Below are positions 35,201 to 47,084 of a DNA stretch of 64,000 bases, piece after piece. Position numbers and translations under genes: made by a program. The notes beneath the pieces were generated by a model. That model did no database searches. It was not told the DNA's origin and saw only the letters and a list, made by a program, of their open reading frames with translations. The stretch lies in contig JAAONU010000001.1 of assembly GCA_012932295.1 (NCBI GenBank), positions 8,641,104-8,705,103 of the forward strand, written 5' to 3'. The stretch is from Cyclina sinensis (lineage: Eukaryota; Mollusca; Bivalvia; Venerida; Veneridae). How positions within the stretch are numbered: the first letter of the stretch is position 1; each line of letters opens with the position of its first letter.

Positions 35201-38200
35201 AACAATCTGTCATTCGGAGTCGGGGTTAACCGACAATCTATCAAAGAACGACAATCCGTCAGTTATAAGATCGTCAAGATTTTTGTATACAAAAATGGTC
35301 GAACGTCAAGTTCATAAACTGTTCTTAAAAACCTCAGCTCATAAATTATTATGTCACCTGTTAAACGAAAACGTTTTATGATTAATATAAATGGAAATTA
35401 GTTGGTTTATAAACTGTAAATATAGCATCTTGAGTATTTCAAATGTCAGTTCAATTTTACTTTTCGTATTTTAAATTCTCCTCACCAGTGGAATAAACTT
35501 ACGGCTTAGGATGTATTGAGGTCATTTTATGACGTATACTTGACGCTGCAATCGTATAGACATCCCTATGGACGTCACTCAAACTTTCATGCAATATTAT
35601 ATTATTTGCTTCTTCTGTGACCGTGATGTCGTATAATTTTATTATTTTTTTCCCACATAGGAAACAGTGAAAATTTAGTCATGCGTTGAATATTAGACAA
35701 GAAAATTTGAAGAGTTCAAACAATGACAAAGATTAGCGCTCTGTGAAAAGGTGTGCCTGTAACTTATTGCCGTTTTAAGAAAGAGGGCATAATTAGCATT
35801 TTAAAGGCAAACACTTGAAGGTAACAATAGTACCCCTCCAACTGTTGACACGCCTTCGGGTCGTACCAAACGGTTAGAGGTAGCATCTTTATCATTTTAA
35901 TTATCAGTGACTTCAATAGCTTAATCCTACCTAAAGTGTTTGAGCTACTTAAAAGATCCAGAGTACAAATAAACTGACCAGGTTTAAACATATAATTATT
36001 TTTTTATATCGTTTGTGTGCTCTTCAACTGCAACAAGGATTAAATGTGCTTAAAACCATAAAAGGTTCCAGTAAAAATAGTTTCTAATATTTCAAAAAAG
36101 GAAAACTGATATTTAGTATCTCTACCGCTTCGGTGTCGTGACAAAATAACAAATCATGAAGAATACAAATCAATTCACGCTTATATTGAGCTACGTCGAA
36201 AGTGTCTTATTTGAAGCAAATCTTCATTGACCAGCTTTGTAAAGATTGTCTTCATTTATCTTTTTTTCTTTCGATAAAACAAAATGGCACGCTCGTAGCG
36301 TTCTACAGTTTTATCTGACAATATGGCGTTTTGTTCACCTTTTCATCAAATTTTATTCAGTGCACATGTTAATTAATAAATTGAAATAAATAGCAAAGTA
36401 ATTAGACCGTTTTATTTGGCACGCTATTAAAATGTGTTATTAATTAATTCATTAGAGATTTGATTAAGTTTTAACCATCAGTGTTATAGTGAGATTTTAC
36501 CAACAGAAAGCTCTTGACAACCGTCTAACGAACTAAGGACCTTTTCACTCATGCGTATGAACACTGTTTGCTTGTTATTTTGCAAACTTAAGTGACGTCA
36601 AAAGTAGGGATTATTTTGCATTTATCATTTTGACCATTTAATGAAAAATAAAATCTTGTTATCAAATTTGTCACGCTTAAATCTACAATTTTATTACCAG
36701 ATTTTCATTTATTATTTTAATTGTTTTCAAGTTTAGTCGGGTGCCTACACGCCTCAATTTTGTGTAAAAATATTAAATTTTTATGGCCAGATCGGTTTAC
36801 GTAAAGAAAATGTAAATATATAATTAATGCGGTTTCACTTTCTTGGGTCTCTGATTTCTGAATTAATCCGCATGACTTTATTATTTATAAGACAGAATAG
36901 CTTACAAATTTATTACATTGTAGCCAATTTATCGAACCGTTAATGTCACTCCTATAAACTCCCGGCAGGTACAACCCTGTTACTTGATACTCCATGTGGG
37001 AATTTCCATCCTAAAACATTGTTCTTAAAAAATATTCTGAAATGGAATACTCAGTAAGCAGGTTAAAACCTCTAGTCGATTCTTTCGCAAATTTCCCCAA
37101 ATTGCAATACCGTAGACACAAGTCTGTCGGGTTGATTCAGGTTTGTCTGTTTGCGAGTTTCTGTGATTATTTTTAGAGCTCACTTTACCTACAAAAATAC
37201 TTCAACGAGTGCAAGTTCTTATATTTCTCGACATTACATACTGCTTTCGCAACATATAGGATTGTTTCCGGCAATAAAATAGTTATCCGCCATGATAAAT
37301 TGACACGGAACAAATTAATCAAAATTAGTAACTCGTGCACATCTGTCTAGAACAATGATATGACACCTGTTTGTGGGGATCTTAAGTTATCCAATCTCCT
37401 ACATGTACATAGCCATACAGATAAGATAAATATCTAGTTTTTTTCACCTGAAGTCATGGCTTTGTTGATTCCAATAGACACTCGGTACACACCCATTAAC
37501 GGAAATATAAATAAGGGTTAGCGCGAGTATCTATAAAACTGTGTTTTTTATCGTGATGTAAAGGTCAAGTTTGTTAATTTGAAGGCAAATCCTATCCAAA
37601 ATAAAGTTATTCGCTTTTGTGATATGCATACATGAGACAGGACTCGAAGACGCTTGAGCAATATTCTGCATGACCTGGTCAGGAATGAACTATAACTAAA
37701 TAAACAATCAAATCGTGATGGTTATATTACTTAAGTTCACGTTTATTGTATATTTACAGACTGTTGAACGAGGAGGAAAAGAGGCCATTTGTGGACGAGG
37801 CCGAACGTCTACGGGTACAGCACAAGAAGGACCATCCAGACTACAAATACCAACCGCGTCGAAGAAAACCCTTAAAGAACCCCAACCAGGACAACAACAA
37901 CCCAAATCCGTTACCCAAAGGTGTCATGTTCAAAGGAATGCCTGAAGGGTCTCCATCGAACATGAGTGACGACAGTAGTGACTGTTCGAGCACCCACAAC
38001 CCACATGGTCCACCGACCCCACCGGCTACACCAAACCACCAGGAACTCATGAACCTCCAAAAATGCATGAACGACCGACTCCGAGCTAGGCATATGCCAG
38101 GTAATGCATCAAAACAATTTCATAATAATGTATATTTTGCAATAAATGCAAACATTATTATACTACTATGCTCTCTTTATATCAGACGACAGTATGAAAA

Positions 38201-39199
38201 CAATAGAAGGCTAACTTTAAAAACAGAACATTTTACTGATAAATAAAAACGAATTTTAACCAGACGGTTCAGGTCACACAATTAAAGCATTTATGTTGCT
38301 AAAAATAAATAAAATCATGACAAGTTCTCTGTGTTGATGAAGTCATATTTATACGCTTCGATATAACGTACATGTAAATATTTCAAGATGATATTTATGA
38401 CGTTTAACAGTAAAACTTAAACTTGAAATCTAATTTATTTGTTTTAGGACACCCACAAGCGCAGCCAATTGATTTCAGCAGAGTCAATTTGCAAGACCTA
38501 GGTGTTCCAGAAGTCATGCCTCTTGATACTTTTGACGATCACGAGCTCGATCAGTATCTGCCCAATGGTCTCCCGAATACTGGTCACATGACCGCTAACA
38601 ACCAATCAGATCAATACTCATCATGCTACCAAGGAATCACAACGTCATCAGCTGCCTCCTGGTCTGGATGCTTTAGACCTTCGACTGGGTCTTGCATGCA
38701 GGCATACAGTTCTGTTACCAACCCCACGAGCACTGGTAACGTAAACAATACGAATACAAACAATAACATTCCATCACCATATGATCTGTCCGGTGCTAAT
38801 TCGCCTAACAATCAAGGTAGTTCTCCAAACGCTATCCAGAACACACAACAAACATCTTCACCAACCGGAAGCATGCATAGTCCGGGTTTCCAAGGCGCTG
38901 GCACAAATACAAGCTGCAAAATTAGAGATGAATCTGAAACCGGAATAAAGATTGAGCCAGCCAATCACACACGAGGGCCTGCACCAAGATATCCGTGTGA
39001 CAATAAATTTGACTATACAAATGCCGCTGTGTCTCGTTTCGAAGGAAGTGCTCACCAAAATATGGCGTATACAACAGGTAGTACGCATGCCCAATATATG
39101 CACTCATTGAACTACCCACATATGGGCATGTCACGACAAATGTTCAACCCAATTGCTGCTGCCGTGCCCGGAGAACAGCAGTGGGAGAGATATACCTGA
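28888..39199 (+). CDS. SoxE: SoxE-group transcription factor (Sox8/9/10 orthologue), three coding exons
   Basis: Joining 28888-29231, 37760-38100 and 38448-39199 gives 1437 nt, 478 residues plus stop. It is a nuclear HMG-box DNA-bending activator; in animals the SoxE group acts in gonad, skeletal and glial or neural programmes. Order: acidic N-terminus; SoxE dimerisation region about 41-66 ([18 protein letters not shown]); HMG box about 75-151 with RPMNAFMVW at 78-86 and the basic end QPRRRK; a PPTPPATP motif; a K2-like segment about 234-264 (PIDFSRVN...[13 protein letters not shown]); a Ser/Asn/Gln-rich region; IKIE at 395-398, a SUMO-type consensus; and a Tyr/Met-rich C-terminus ending QQWERYT. 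The HMG box is split in a conserved SoxE place, inside the Arg codon after KLW. The start at 28888 follows an in-frame TAA at 28876; a second ATG at 28915 is an equal candidate. Length and layout are normal for SoxE, with no break seen. Confidence 0.97.
29232..37759 (+). other. SoxE: SoxE intron 1 (8.5 kb)
   Basis: Bounded by GTATGT and TATTTACAG. Mostly AT-rich with no gene recognised. Within it are a (GAT)n microsatellite at 32486-32512, a promoter-like ETS/NRF1/YY1 cluster at 33996-34193 with a TCAAGGTCA site at 34230-34238, and a homeodomain-type TAAT cluster at 36369-36470. A tRNA-like fragment sits near 32735-32760. Large first introns of Sox genes often hold enhancers, so these are regulatory candidates by inference. 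Confidence 0.9.
32486..32512. repeat. (GAT)n microsatellite in SoxE intron 1
   Basis: About nine perfect GAT triplets. Confidence 0.95.
37760..38100 (+). CDS. SoxE: SoxE coding exon 2
   Basis: 341 nt from acceptor TTTACAG to donor GTAATG. It encodes the second half of the HMG box ([18 protein letters not shown] and on), the basic nuclear-localisation end, an Asn/Pro-rich linker, DDSSDCSS and the PPTPPATP motif. It ends in phase 1 within a Gly codon. Confidence 0.95.
38101..38447 (+). other. SoxE: SoxE intron 2 (347 bp)
   Basis: Starts GTAATG and ends TTTGTTTTAG, AT-rich. Retention would add an unrelated tail that stops at about 38246, so the spliced form is the functional one. Confidence 0.93.
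38448..39199 (+). CDS. SoxE: SoxE coding exon 3
   Basis: 752 nt from acceptor GTTTTAG to TGA at 39197-39199. It encodes the K2-like segment, the Asn/Ser/Thr-rich region with an NNTNTNNN run, the IKIE SUMO-type site and the C-terminal Tyr/Met-rich activation region. Confidence 0.95.
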
Positions 39200-40040
39200 G
39201 AAGTTTCCTAATATATCTGCCCCGTCGGTTTTGCCAGACGGCAATATTGAAAAGCTAGGCAACGCTCGCCAATGTTTGGACACCGTTGTCTGGAAAGGAC
39301 ACTAAAGATGGCGGGCCATATATTGCGGAAAAGTGCTAAATAGAATACATATAACTTAGGAAAACTACAAAATGTGCAGTGTAGAGATAAAATGACTTGA
39401 TGTAGTTTAGGTTCAGTGCTTCGGAAATGGAGAATTAAAATTGAAATCTGTTCAAGAAGAAGAAACAGAAACCATTATGTTATGTTTCGTGATTCTATGT
39501 TAAATTATTTATTTTCACGAGCGCCATTTATTATTTTCTCTCATTTATGCATTTTTTTCATTATTTCACTTATCATTAGTTTGCTTAATCATGTTTGTAC
39601 ATTTGTTTCTACTTTCTTCGAGTCTTAGTCCCGATTTTATAGATTTTTAGTTATAAATGACCGCTTTTGTAACTGAAACACGTATACAAGAATTATTTCT
39701 GAAACACGTGTAAACTCGTGTATTATGGAGTCTTAAAACATGCTATTTAAGTCAAATAAATTGCTGCAGCGTTTTCATTTTTCTGTTCACATTCGTTTCT
39801 AGTTTTATAAACCACTGCATTAAAGTCGGAGGGTTGGATGTTGTCTCACTTTTCACATACACATCTGACCTGATGACTCTAACTTAAGAAGAAATCATAG
39901 CTTGTAAATCCACTTATTTATTCGACACAAACATTTCTGTGAATTTAATTCTTTGAGAACACGAAGACAAAACCGGAGTCTGAAGCCCTTATTTAATTAC
40001 ATTGGCAAAACTTGCAATAAAGAGTACCAAAGTATGCCTT
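39200..40040 (+). terminator. SoxE: SoxE 3' UTR and poly(A) signals
   Basis: AATAAA occurs at 39755-39760 (with a T-rich stretch soon after) and at 40016-40021 (also followed by a T-rich stretch). Either could end the transcript, giving a 3' UTR of roughly 0.6 or 0.85 kb. The frame at 39416-39628 inside it is not a gene. Confidence 0.5.
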
Positions 40041-40478
40041 TAAAATTACATTTTTGTTATTCCTTTAGTTGTATAATTTGCATAAACGTTTCTTTGCTGT
40101 GTAAACTGAATTATCTTTAAATTTCATACCCACATCAGTACAGATGATAAATGACATATGATTTAAGAGAATGCCAAACAAAATAAGATGTGATTCCAAT
40201 GTCTTCTGTAGTGGATAATAGAAGATTGTTTTAATACTTGAACTCATTTGAAAGTGATCATATTTTATCTTACAACGAAAACTGTCTCTGTCTTCCATAT
40301 TTGCATCACTATGCAGTTTAACAACTTTTGTGTATTTTTGCATAATGTCTATGTTTAAGAGTCTATGCATATTATTATATTTGAAAGATTTGTGTGTGTA
40401 AATATAAAATTTGAAACAAATTCAGTGTTATCATATATACTGCATTGAATGAAAAAGCTATTACAATTTAATCAGCTT

Positions 40479-40735
40479 ATCCGATTTCTAACCTTTCCGA
40501 AAATGCTTACAAATTCCATTGACGGATGAAGTCAATCACCAACATTCTTGCACAGCGAATCCGAAATATAACCTGTCTGAAAATGCATGTGATTTCAATA
40601 AACAGATGAAGTCTGTCACTAGAATCCATGAAAAGTTTGTCCGAATTATGACCTATCCAAAATGACTGTGAATTGCATCGACGTCTGAAGCCAGTTATTG
40701 GAATCCTTACAAAAGTTTCTACCAATATTATTTAT
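40479..40735. repeat. 80-bp degenerate tandem repeat, about 3 units
   Basis: The block (A/G)TCCGAA.TATGACCT.TCC.AAATG recurs at 40479, 40559 and 40639, with GAAGTC..TCAC and a CCTTACAAAAGTTT-like end in each unit. Confidence 0.75.
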
Positions 40736-40789
40736 ACCAAATTTATTTTAGTTCGATTGTGTAGGAAGCATTTAGCTTATATACACACT

Positions 40790-40920
40790 CTCGAATCCGT
40801 TCCTGGAACCGACTAGTACTAAGCAATGTGTGTAAAGTTTCTTGCTCAAGAAAACAACGGCTTGCCCCTCATTAGGTTTGAACCCATGCGGCTAGCAATC
40901 CTTTGACTACTAATAGTAAT
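40790..40920 (-). mobile_element. Possible SINE relic
   Basis: TTGCTCAAGAAAACAACGGC and AGGTTTGAACCCAT (B-box-like) lie in a short GC-richer patch. There is no second copy in the window. The call rests on motif layout only. Confidence 0.25.
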
Positions 40921-42999
40921 GAAATGAATTAAAATGGCCCGGACATTATATAAACTAGTTTAATCTGCTCAAAGAAAATTAAATACTGGTACTTCTGACA
41001 GTGATTTAATTTTATCAAAACGAATATAAAACAATTACAGATTAGAGTCTGAATCAAAGTACTGAAGGTTCAAAGACGGAAGTCGTAATAGAAAATGTTT
41101 TAATGTAAAACATTATAAACACAGCAGAATAGTATAACATTCTCTTTCACACACAACTCTTGATTCAGACGGTAACTGAAAAATAAATTACTCGTGAATT
41201 ACTACGTAAGAGTCAGACAAGATATAAATGAACAGTACACAGTAAGCAAGGTCAACATCTAAGCAGTAAGAGCATTAATTTTCGCTGCGTCCTCATTGTT
41301 CACATTTGTAAGCAATATAGTGCTCACTTAATCATTATTATAACATTTAAATCCGAAGCAAATGGGAATAAAATGCTATTTTTTTCTCTTTCAAATGTGT
41401 CCTATTATTCATATAAGATTTACTTCTTTGTCAATATCCCCTTCGTTAAATTTAAGATAAAATATCATTTTTTTTTTCAGAAGTAGACACAGTCTAAAGC
41501 TATTAAAATCACTCGAGTGATGACGTCAGTCCTTACCTCAAAGCTGCACATTTAACTGACAACATTTTTTGCACATATCCCTGTCAAGTTTCCAGATATA
41601 TTTTACTGTTACAGCTAATAAGCCATGACAAGACTATCATCCACAGGTGTAGAACTAGGACGTGTTAGTGAAAGACTCATATGAAATATATATAAAAATG
41701 CACGTCTCACAGATGTTTGAAAGAGTTTATTATTTCATTACCCCAAAATGAAATATTTTCAAGGAAAAAAAAAAGACGAAATCAGTGAAATGTTTATTCA
41801 ATTTTATCAAAACGGATTATTGAGAACAAAAAAGTCAACCTAATACTGAACAATTTCCAAGAACCCTGCGAAAGATAAATAGTCATATAAAACTTAAATT
41901 CACACGTAAATCAAAATATTTAGCTAACTTACAAAACGATATTAAAATAATATACCAATATTAAAATTAGTTTATTCCATAGATATCGAATAGAATCTCT
42001 GATAAATATATACTTAATTGAAGGAATCCAAAATCTAGGAATGGGCTTACGATAGGCAAATGCGAAAATCCTGAACACAATCATGTAGACATTGTTTAAC
42101 TTTATTTTTTTACAACCCTAGTTTTGAAAAGTTTCAGTGTAAAGGCTTGAAAAAGGACACCTTCAGTACTCATATGACAATGACCTCAATAGATAAGGTT
42201 TGTCTGTATGTCTGTCTCCCTGAATGCTCCCAGACACATCGAAACATCGACAAAATAAACTTTCTATTTGTTGCATTTAATCGGTTCGACAACTACTTTA
42301 TTTAGCAAGAAAACGTGGGTAGTACTGATAAAAAAGGGTGTTTTACTATAAAAAAAATGTTTTGGTGATTATCATAAAAATGACATGCCACCAAGGAAGG
42401 TTGTACTAATATTGTAAAAGCCATTTTTGTCGCCTTGTTTAATTGAAAAGAAAAAAGATAGAAAAATACAACATAAATAGCGCGGTCATGAAGAAACACT
42501 TCCAAAAAATGTACAAGTAGATTATAACTTGTAAAAATTGGTGATTTTCTTTCAGTCAGCCCTGGGAATTGTTGTTTTTGAAGGATGACTTTTGAATAAA
42601 AACACAATTACACTCACTGGTCTTCCTGTTGTCGAGGATTGTGAAGTTTTAACATTGTCAACTTCCACCTCTCTCCATTAATTTGGCGAGAACATCACCA
42701 GTTTTTGTTTCGTTTTAATTTGCACGTCAAATTAAAATGAAGAGTCGGTGTTAGCGTCTTTCTTAATCTTAAATTTCATGATGTGAAAACTTTTCCCTTT
42801 TTGTTAATCAACTCACATTAAATTAATAAATCAGAACATCAAACATTATTTGGGAAGACCAGCAATCCGATGGCACAAGCACACGTCAATTTAACTTTTT
42901 TTCAACATTACTTCATTCATGAAGGCTAACACTCTTCACTGGATGTACTAGGAATAGGCTAATATCATTGGTAAGTCTTTTGACTCTTGTTCAACAAAG
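40921..42999. other. AT-rich intergenic DNA, nothing recognised
   Basis: The longest frame (42302-42607, minus, 101 codons) is Phe/Leu-rich and has no recognisable family or clear splice context. Confidence 0.35.
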
Positions 43000-43530
43000 A
43001 CACAACTTGAGAGCATTGTCACTAAGATTCAACGTGGAAGCGTTATAATAAAGGCTGGAATAAGAAACTGTGTCACAAAGACTAATTTGGGAGCACTGTC
43101 AAAAAGATGCAACTTGGGGGCATTGTAACAACTTCGAAGCCATGTCAGAAATACTTAATTTGGTAGTGTTGTCATGGAGACTGAACCTTGGAGCATTGTC
43201 AGAGAAACTCAACTTGTTAGTGATGTCAGAAACACTTAACCTCTGAGCGATGTCAGAAAGAAGCCACTTTGGAGCATCGTCAAAATGACTCAACTTGGTA
43301 GCATTATTAGGACTCAGATTGCGAGCATTGTTAGTAAGACATAACCGTGAGCGATCTGAGGACTTCATTTTGGACCATCGTCACAAAGACTCAGCATCTG
43401 AGTGATATAAGATAGGCTTCACTTTGCACCATCGTCATAAAGTCTGAAATCGGGAGCATGTCAGGAAGGGTCAATTTGGAAGCATCGTTAGAAAGACTCA
43501 GCTGACCAGCATTGTCAGAAGGACCATACA
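43000..43530. repeat. Decayed ~27-bp minisatellite
   Basis: Units of the form GAGCATTGTCAGAAAGACTC with an AACTTGG end recur about every 26-29 bases with many changes. The minus-strand frame 43368-43099 shows a matching LS.SD.A.KLS pattern, which is the repeat and not a protein. Confidence 0.7.
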
Positions 43531-43591
43531 AGAACTGTCATCAAAATCAAACTTTAGAGCTCTGAAACATAGACTTTTCTTTGGAGCAGAG

Positions 43592-43893
43592 TGCCCCCTC
43601 GAAACACTTATTCTTGTTGAGAGAACATTTGTGTCGCCGACCTTCATCGCTCGAAACACTAACTCTTGCTGAGAGAACATTTGTGTCGCCGACCTTCATC
43701 GCTCGAAACACTAACTCTTGCTGAGAGAACATTTGTGTCGCCGACCTTCATCGCTCGAAACACTAACTCTTGCTGAGAGAACATTTGTGTCGCCGACCTT
43801 CATCGCTCGAAACACTAACTCTTGCGGAGAGAACATTTGTGTCGCCGACCTTCATCGTCTTGCCGAGAGAACATTTGTGTCGCCGACCTTCAT
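43592..43893. repeat. 52-bp minisatellite, about 6 near-identical units
   Basis: GAGAGAACATTTGTGTCGCC recurs every 52 bases (around 43620, 43672, 43724 and 43776). One unit near 43855 is shortened. Units are almost identical, so the array is young, unlike the decayed array beside it. No unique spacers are present, so it is not a CRISPR. Confidence 0.9.
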
Positions 43894-46664
43894 CGCTCGA
43901 CCAAGAAGAGAAAAGAGGCAAGACAAAAGTGCTTAAAAAACAAAAGAGCTGTACGTAGAACAGCTAGAAACACCCCATCCGTACTTAAAATTATCATTCA
44001 AACTGAATCAACTCGAGCAAAATTTAGAAGTTTTAAATTTGATTGTCTTGTTTTGCGTGACATAAAGGGCAACACGAGGTTGCATGAACTATTTATTTCG
44101 GTGTATTTCGTGGGGTGAAATCGAAAATGTTCTATTTGCTTCTTTTTTTTAATGGTAGTTAGAACTGTTTTACTTTCATCCAACGATTTGTTGTTTTTAC
44201 TGAAATATTATTCACCAAATAAGACGACGTTAAGGTTTTACGTTTGGTTTTGTTAGTGCTTTAGAGATGTTTCGCTGGCTTCTTTAATATAACGTAAGAC
44301 GTAATTAAATTAATGGAAACTGACAAAAAAAGGCTGCTGGGGCAGTTCATTGTGCCAAAATATGAATGAGCTAAAAATATAGTTTTGCACAAAAGATATC
44401 AACCAAAACTCTATGATTTTGAACTATAACTGTTATATTTCATAGAAGATTCTGTATCATAGTTGTAGGTTGCAGGTATAATAGTGTAAATATATCATGT
44501 GATTAAACCTTGCTATTTGGAATCTAAAGTCAGATGTATGCTCTTTTCTGTTCCACATTTAAGAAAAATTTCAAACAGTTTGGTGAATTTAGTAAATAAA
44601 TTTTAAAGTTAAGATAAACCCGGACGTGATGTAGTGTGGTGTTTGACATAGAAAGATGACCCACGTCATAATGTCAAGGTCATTATCGCGAAGTTCGGTA
44701 ACCACACAGTTCACGCGTCTCTATAACGACACAATATAAATTATACTTAATACAGGTAGAAATTCAGCATGTAATACGCTGAAATGTAAATGTGGGCTCA
44801 ATGAATGTCAGTATTCGCACGATTTATACAGTCTAAACCGATGGAGATGTCATTAATATTCAATTAACAGGATACGTTTTGCTAATTAGGTCCATAATTA
44901 CAAAAATTCTGTACGGGTTGACATGCATACGACAATGAGTAATAAAATCTAGCATCATTTTCTCAAATCTCATGTAAGTTAGGCCGTTTTGCATCTTTAT
45001 CTACCTCTATGATTGGAGAGATTTTGCACACGAGGTATAAAAGAAATACGCAATACATGTAATATGTGTTAAGAGGTAAGTCAGAATGACAAACTGGGTT
45101 GAAAAAAGGAGAGCTTGGAAAAAGACTCTGAGATATGTGAAATATTCTATGCACTGCAGAAGGATTCAGTGACAATCGTTTAGACAGAAAGGCATCTCTT
45201 AGTTTTACATGACCCACTATTCTATCATAGGGCTTGGCTTTTGCAACGTAAACCTGCTACTCATAATGACCACTTCCGGTGCCGCCGAAAACAAAAGACT
45301 TAAGATGCTATAACTTTACTACTTGTATCATTATTCGGGTCGATAAACAAAACTTCTGCAATCGAAAATGTAGTAAATTTATTTTTCATTTTATTTGTGA
45401 ATTGAAGCCATGCAAGCCTTACAATGCCATAGGTTTTGTATATAAAATATCCGTAATGATAAACAGAATCACTTTAACATTAAATTACAGTAATACATAT
45501 TAAAACATTTGCACCAAATTTAAAAATGTAATGGGACTTTAATGGCCTGTAACTTGAAATTATCGACGCAGTTGAAACTCAAGCGAAGTTCGTACATTTA
45601 TAAAGACATCGTGGATACAATCAGAGAAATAAAGGAGTAAATAAAAGAGCATTTAAAAGGCATTAACGATTACATTCAGTGCAGTGCAAGATCACCTTCA
45701 TCTTGTGTTTAATTCGTACCCCGGATTACGTAACTTGATTCGAAACTACGGTCACACTTGACTTTGTATGAATACCTTAAAACCCGCACCAGACGACTTT
45801 TAAACAAAACGTCAGTCGGAGTAACGGTGATATTTAAACCAATTAGACACTAATTGAAAGAAACTGGTGAAAATTAAAAGATTTTCAAATTGATTTTATA
45901 TCGATTTAAACAAATAAAACGGCACTTTTGTGAAACGGTGTGGGGACACAAATACAACGTGAAGATCTGCTTAGAGATGACAGCAAATCAACCTTGATTA
46001 AACGACTTACCGCGAAGATGAAAAGTTATGATATCACAGTGATTTTTTCCCATCAATTACCGTGTACTTTGTATTACTTTTATTGAAAGATTAAAAAAAA
46101 AGAATAAAAAATCAGAAAATCTACCAACTACGCGCATAGCTTAATATACTTTTTTCACAGTTTTTGTTCGAAAAAACATGATTTTTGTAACAATTTAGAT
46201 TGATGGTAATTGTATAAAGTAACTGTTTGCACTCCAAACAATTGTCTATGACCTTTTATCTGCACCGCCTCACCTTTCACGTTTTTAAACGACACCATTT
46301 AAGACCTGTAGCTTTCTAGGTTGTTTTTCTAAGATTTTTTTCCAAAATATTTTCAAAGTTTTCCCTTTTTCATTAGAATAAGTGAACCACACACGATGTG
46401 CGTTTTGGGTCCATCTTCTCACATTGTTTTTGTCCACTTTAGGAGTTTTAAAGAAGAAACAAATTCAGAAATGTAATATTCATGAGGCTAATAAGAAATA
46501 CAGCAGCACTGATAAATATAATTTTAATGACAAGGTCCGTAAGTGCGCAAACGTCTAGCAAGGAAACATCTTTGAAATGTTTTGATATATTCTGTACATT
46601 TTTTAAGTACATTAAAAGACAGTTACTATTACGGTAATCCTTCACTTGTGGTGTTTTTTTTTTC
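43894..46664. other. Intergenic DNA, nothing firm
   Basis: One TCAAGGTCA (ERR/NR5A-type site) lies at 44674-44682. No gene or repeat is recognised. Confidence 0.35.
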
Positions 46665-47075
46665 ATGCATCCTATACCCTTTCCAATTAGTATCGTGATT
46701 TGTAACAGTGCATATTTCCGTGTTTTTGGTATCATTTATTTGAGCGAACATTCATCCATTTGTCTGATGACTTGCTGTTTTGTTTACTCACGTATGTCGA
46801 GAAAAATTGGATCCGCGTGCATTCACTTTTCCCTTCCGGCAGCGTTTGTTTTTGTGTTAGGTCATCCTTACAAGTCAAATATTTGTTTACGAAAGATTTC
46901 CACGCAAGTTGTACAAAAAGTACTTAAGTTGCGTCCAAAAATATTAAAGACAGCATCTTCCATCAGCTATAAGCAGTTACAAGAACTTACAGACGAAAAT
47001 AGCAACTTGCTTAGAACAACAAGAAATCTCTCGTTACAATGCTCGTATGATAAAGAAACCATTATAGCTACATAG
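46665..47075 (+). CDS. 136-codon open frame, doubtful
   Basis: ATG at 46665 opens one of the longer non-repeat frames in the window. The first third is hydrophobic and AT-driven. The rest reads more like protein (KTASSISYKQLQELTDENSN). No domain is recognised, no promoter or splice support is visible, and it ends right at the edge of the 61-bp array. A chance frame of this length is not unexpected in 64 kb. Confidence 0.15.
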   Translation: MHPIPFPISIVICNSAYFRVFGIIYLSEHSSICLMTCCFVYSRMSRKIGSACIHFSLPAAFVFVLGHPYKSNICLRKISTQVVQKVLKLRPKILKTASSISYKQLQELTDENSNLLRTTRNLSLQCSYDKETIIAT

Positions 47076-47084
47076 GTTCTGCAA

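Noticed and set aside
38101..38246. Read-through extension of SoxE exon 2
   Set aside because: Intron retention would remove the conserved K2-like and C-terminal regions; the GTAATG...TTTTAG splice restores them exactly in phase.
39416..39628. 70-codon frame after SoxE
   Set aside because: It lies in the 3' UTR, is AT-driven and has no family resemblance.
43592..43893. CRISPR-like regular repeats
   Set aside because: Continuous tandem units without unique spacers, in an animal genome.
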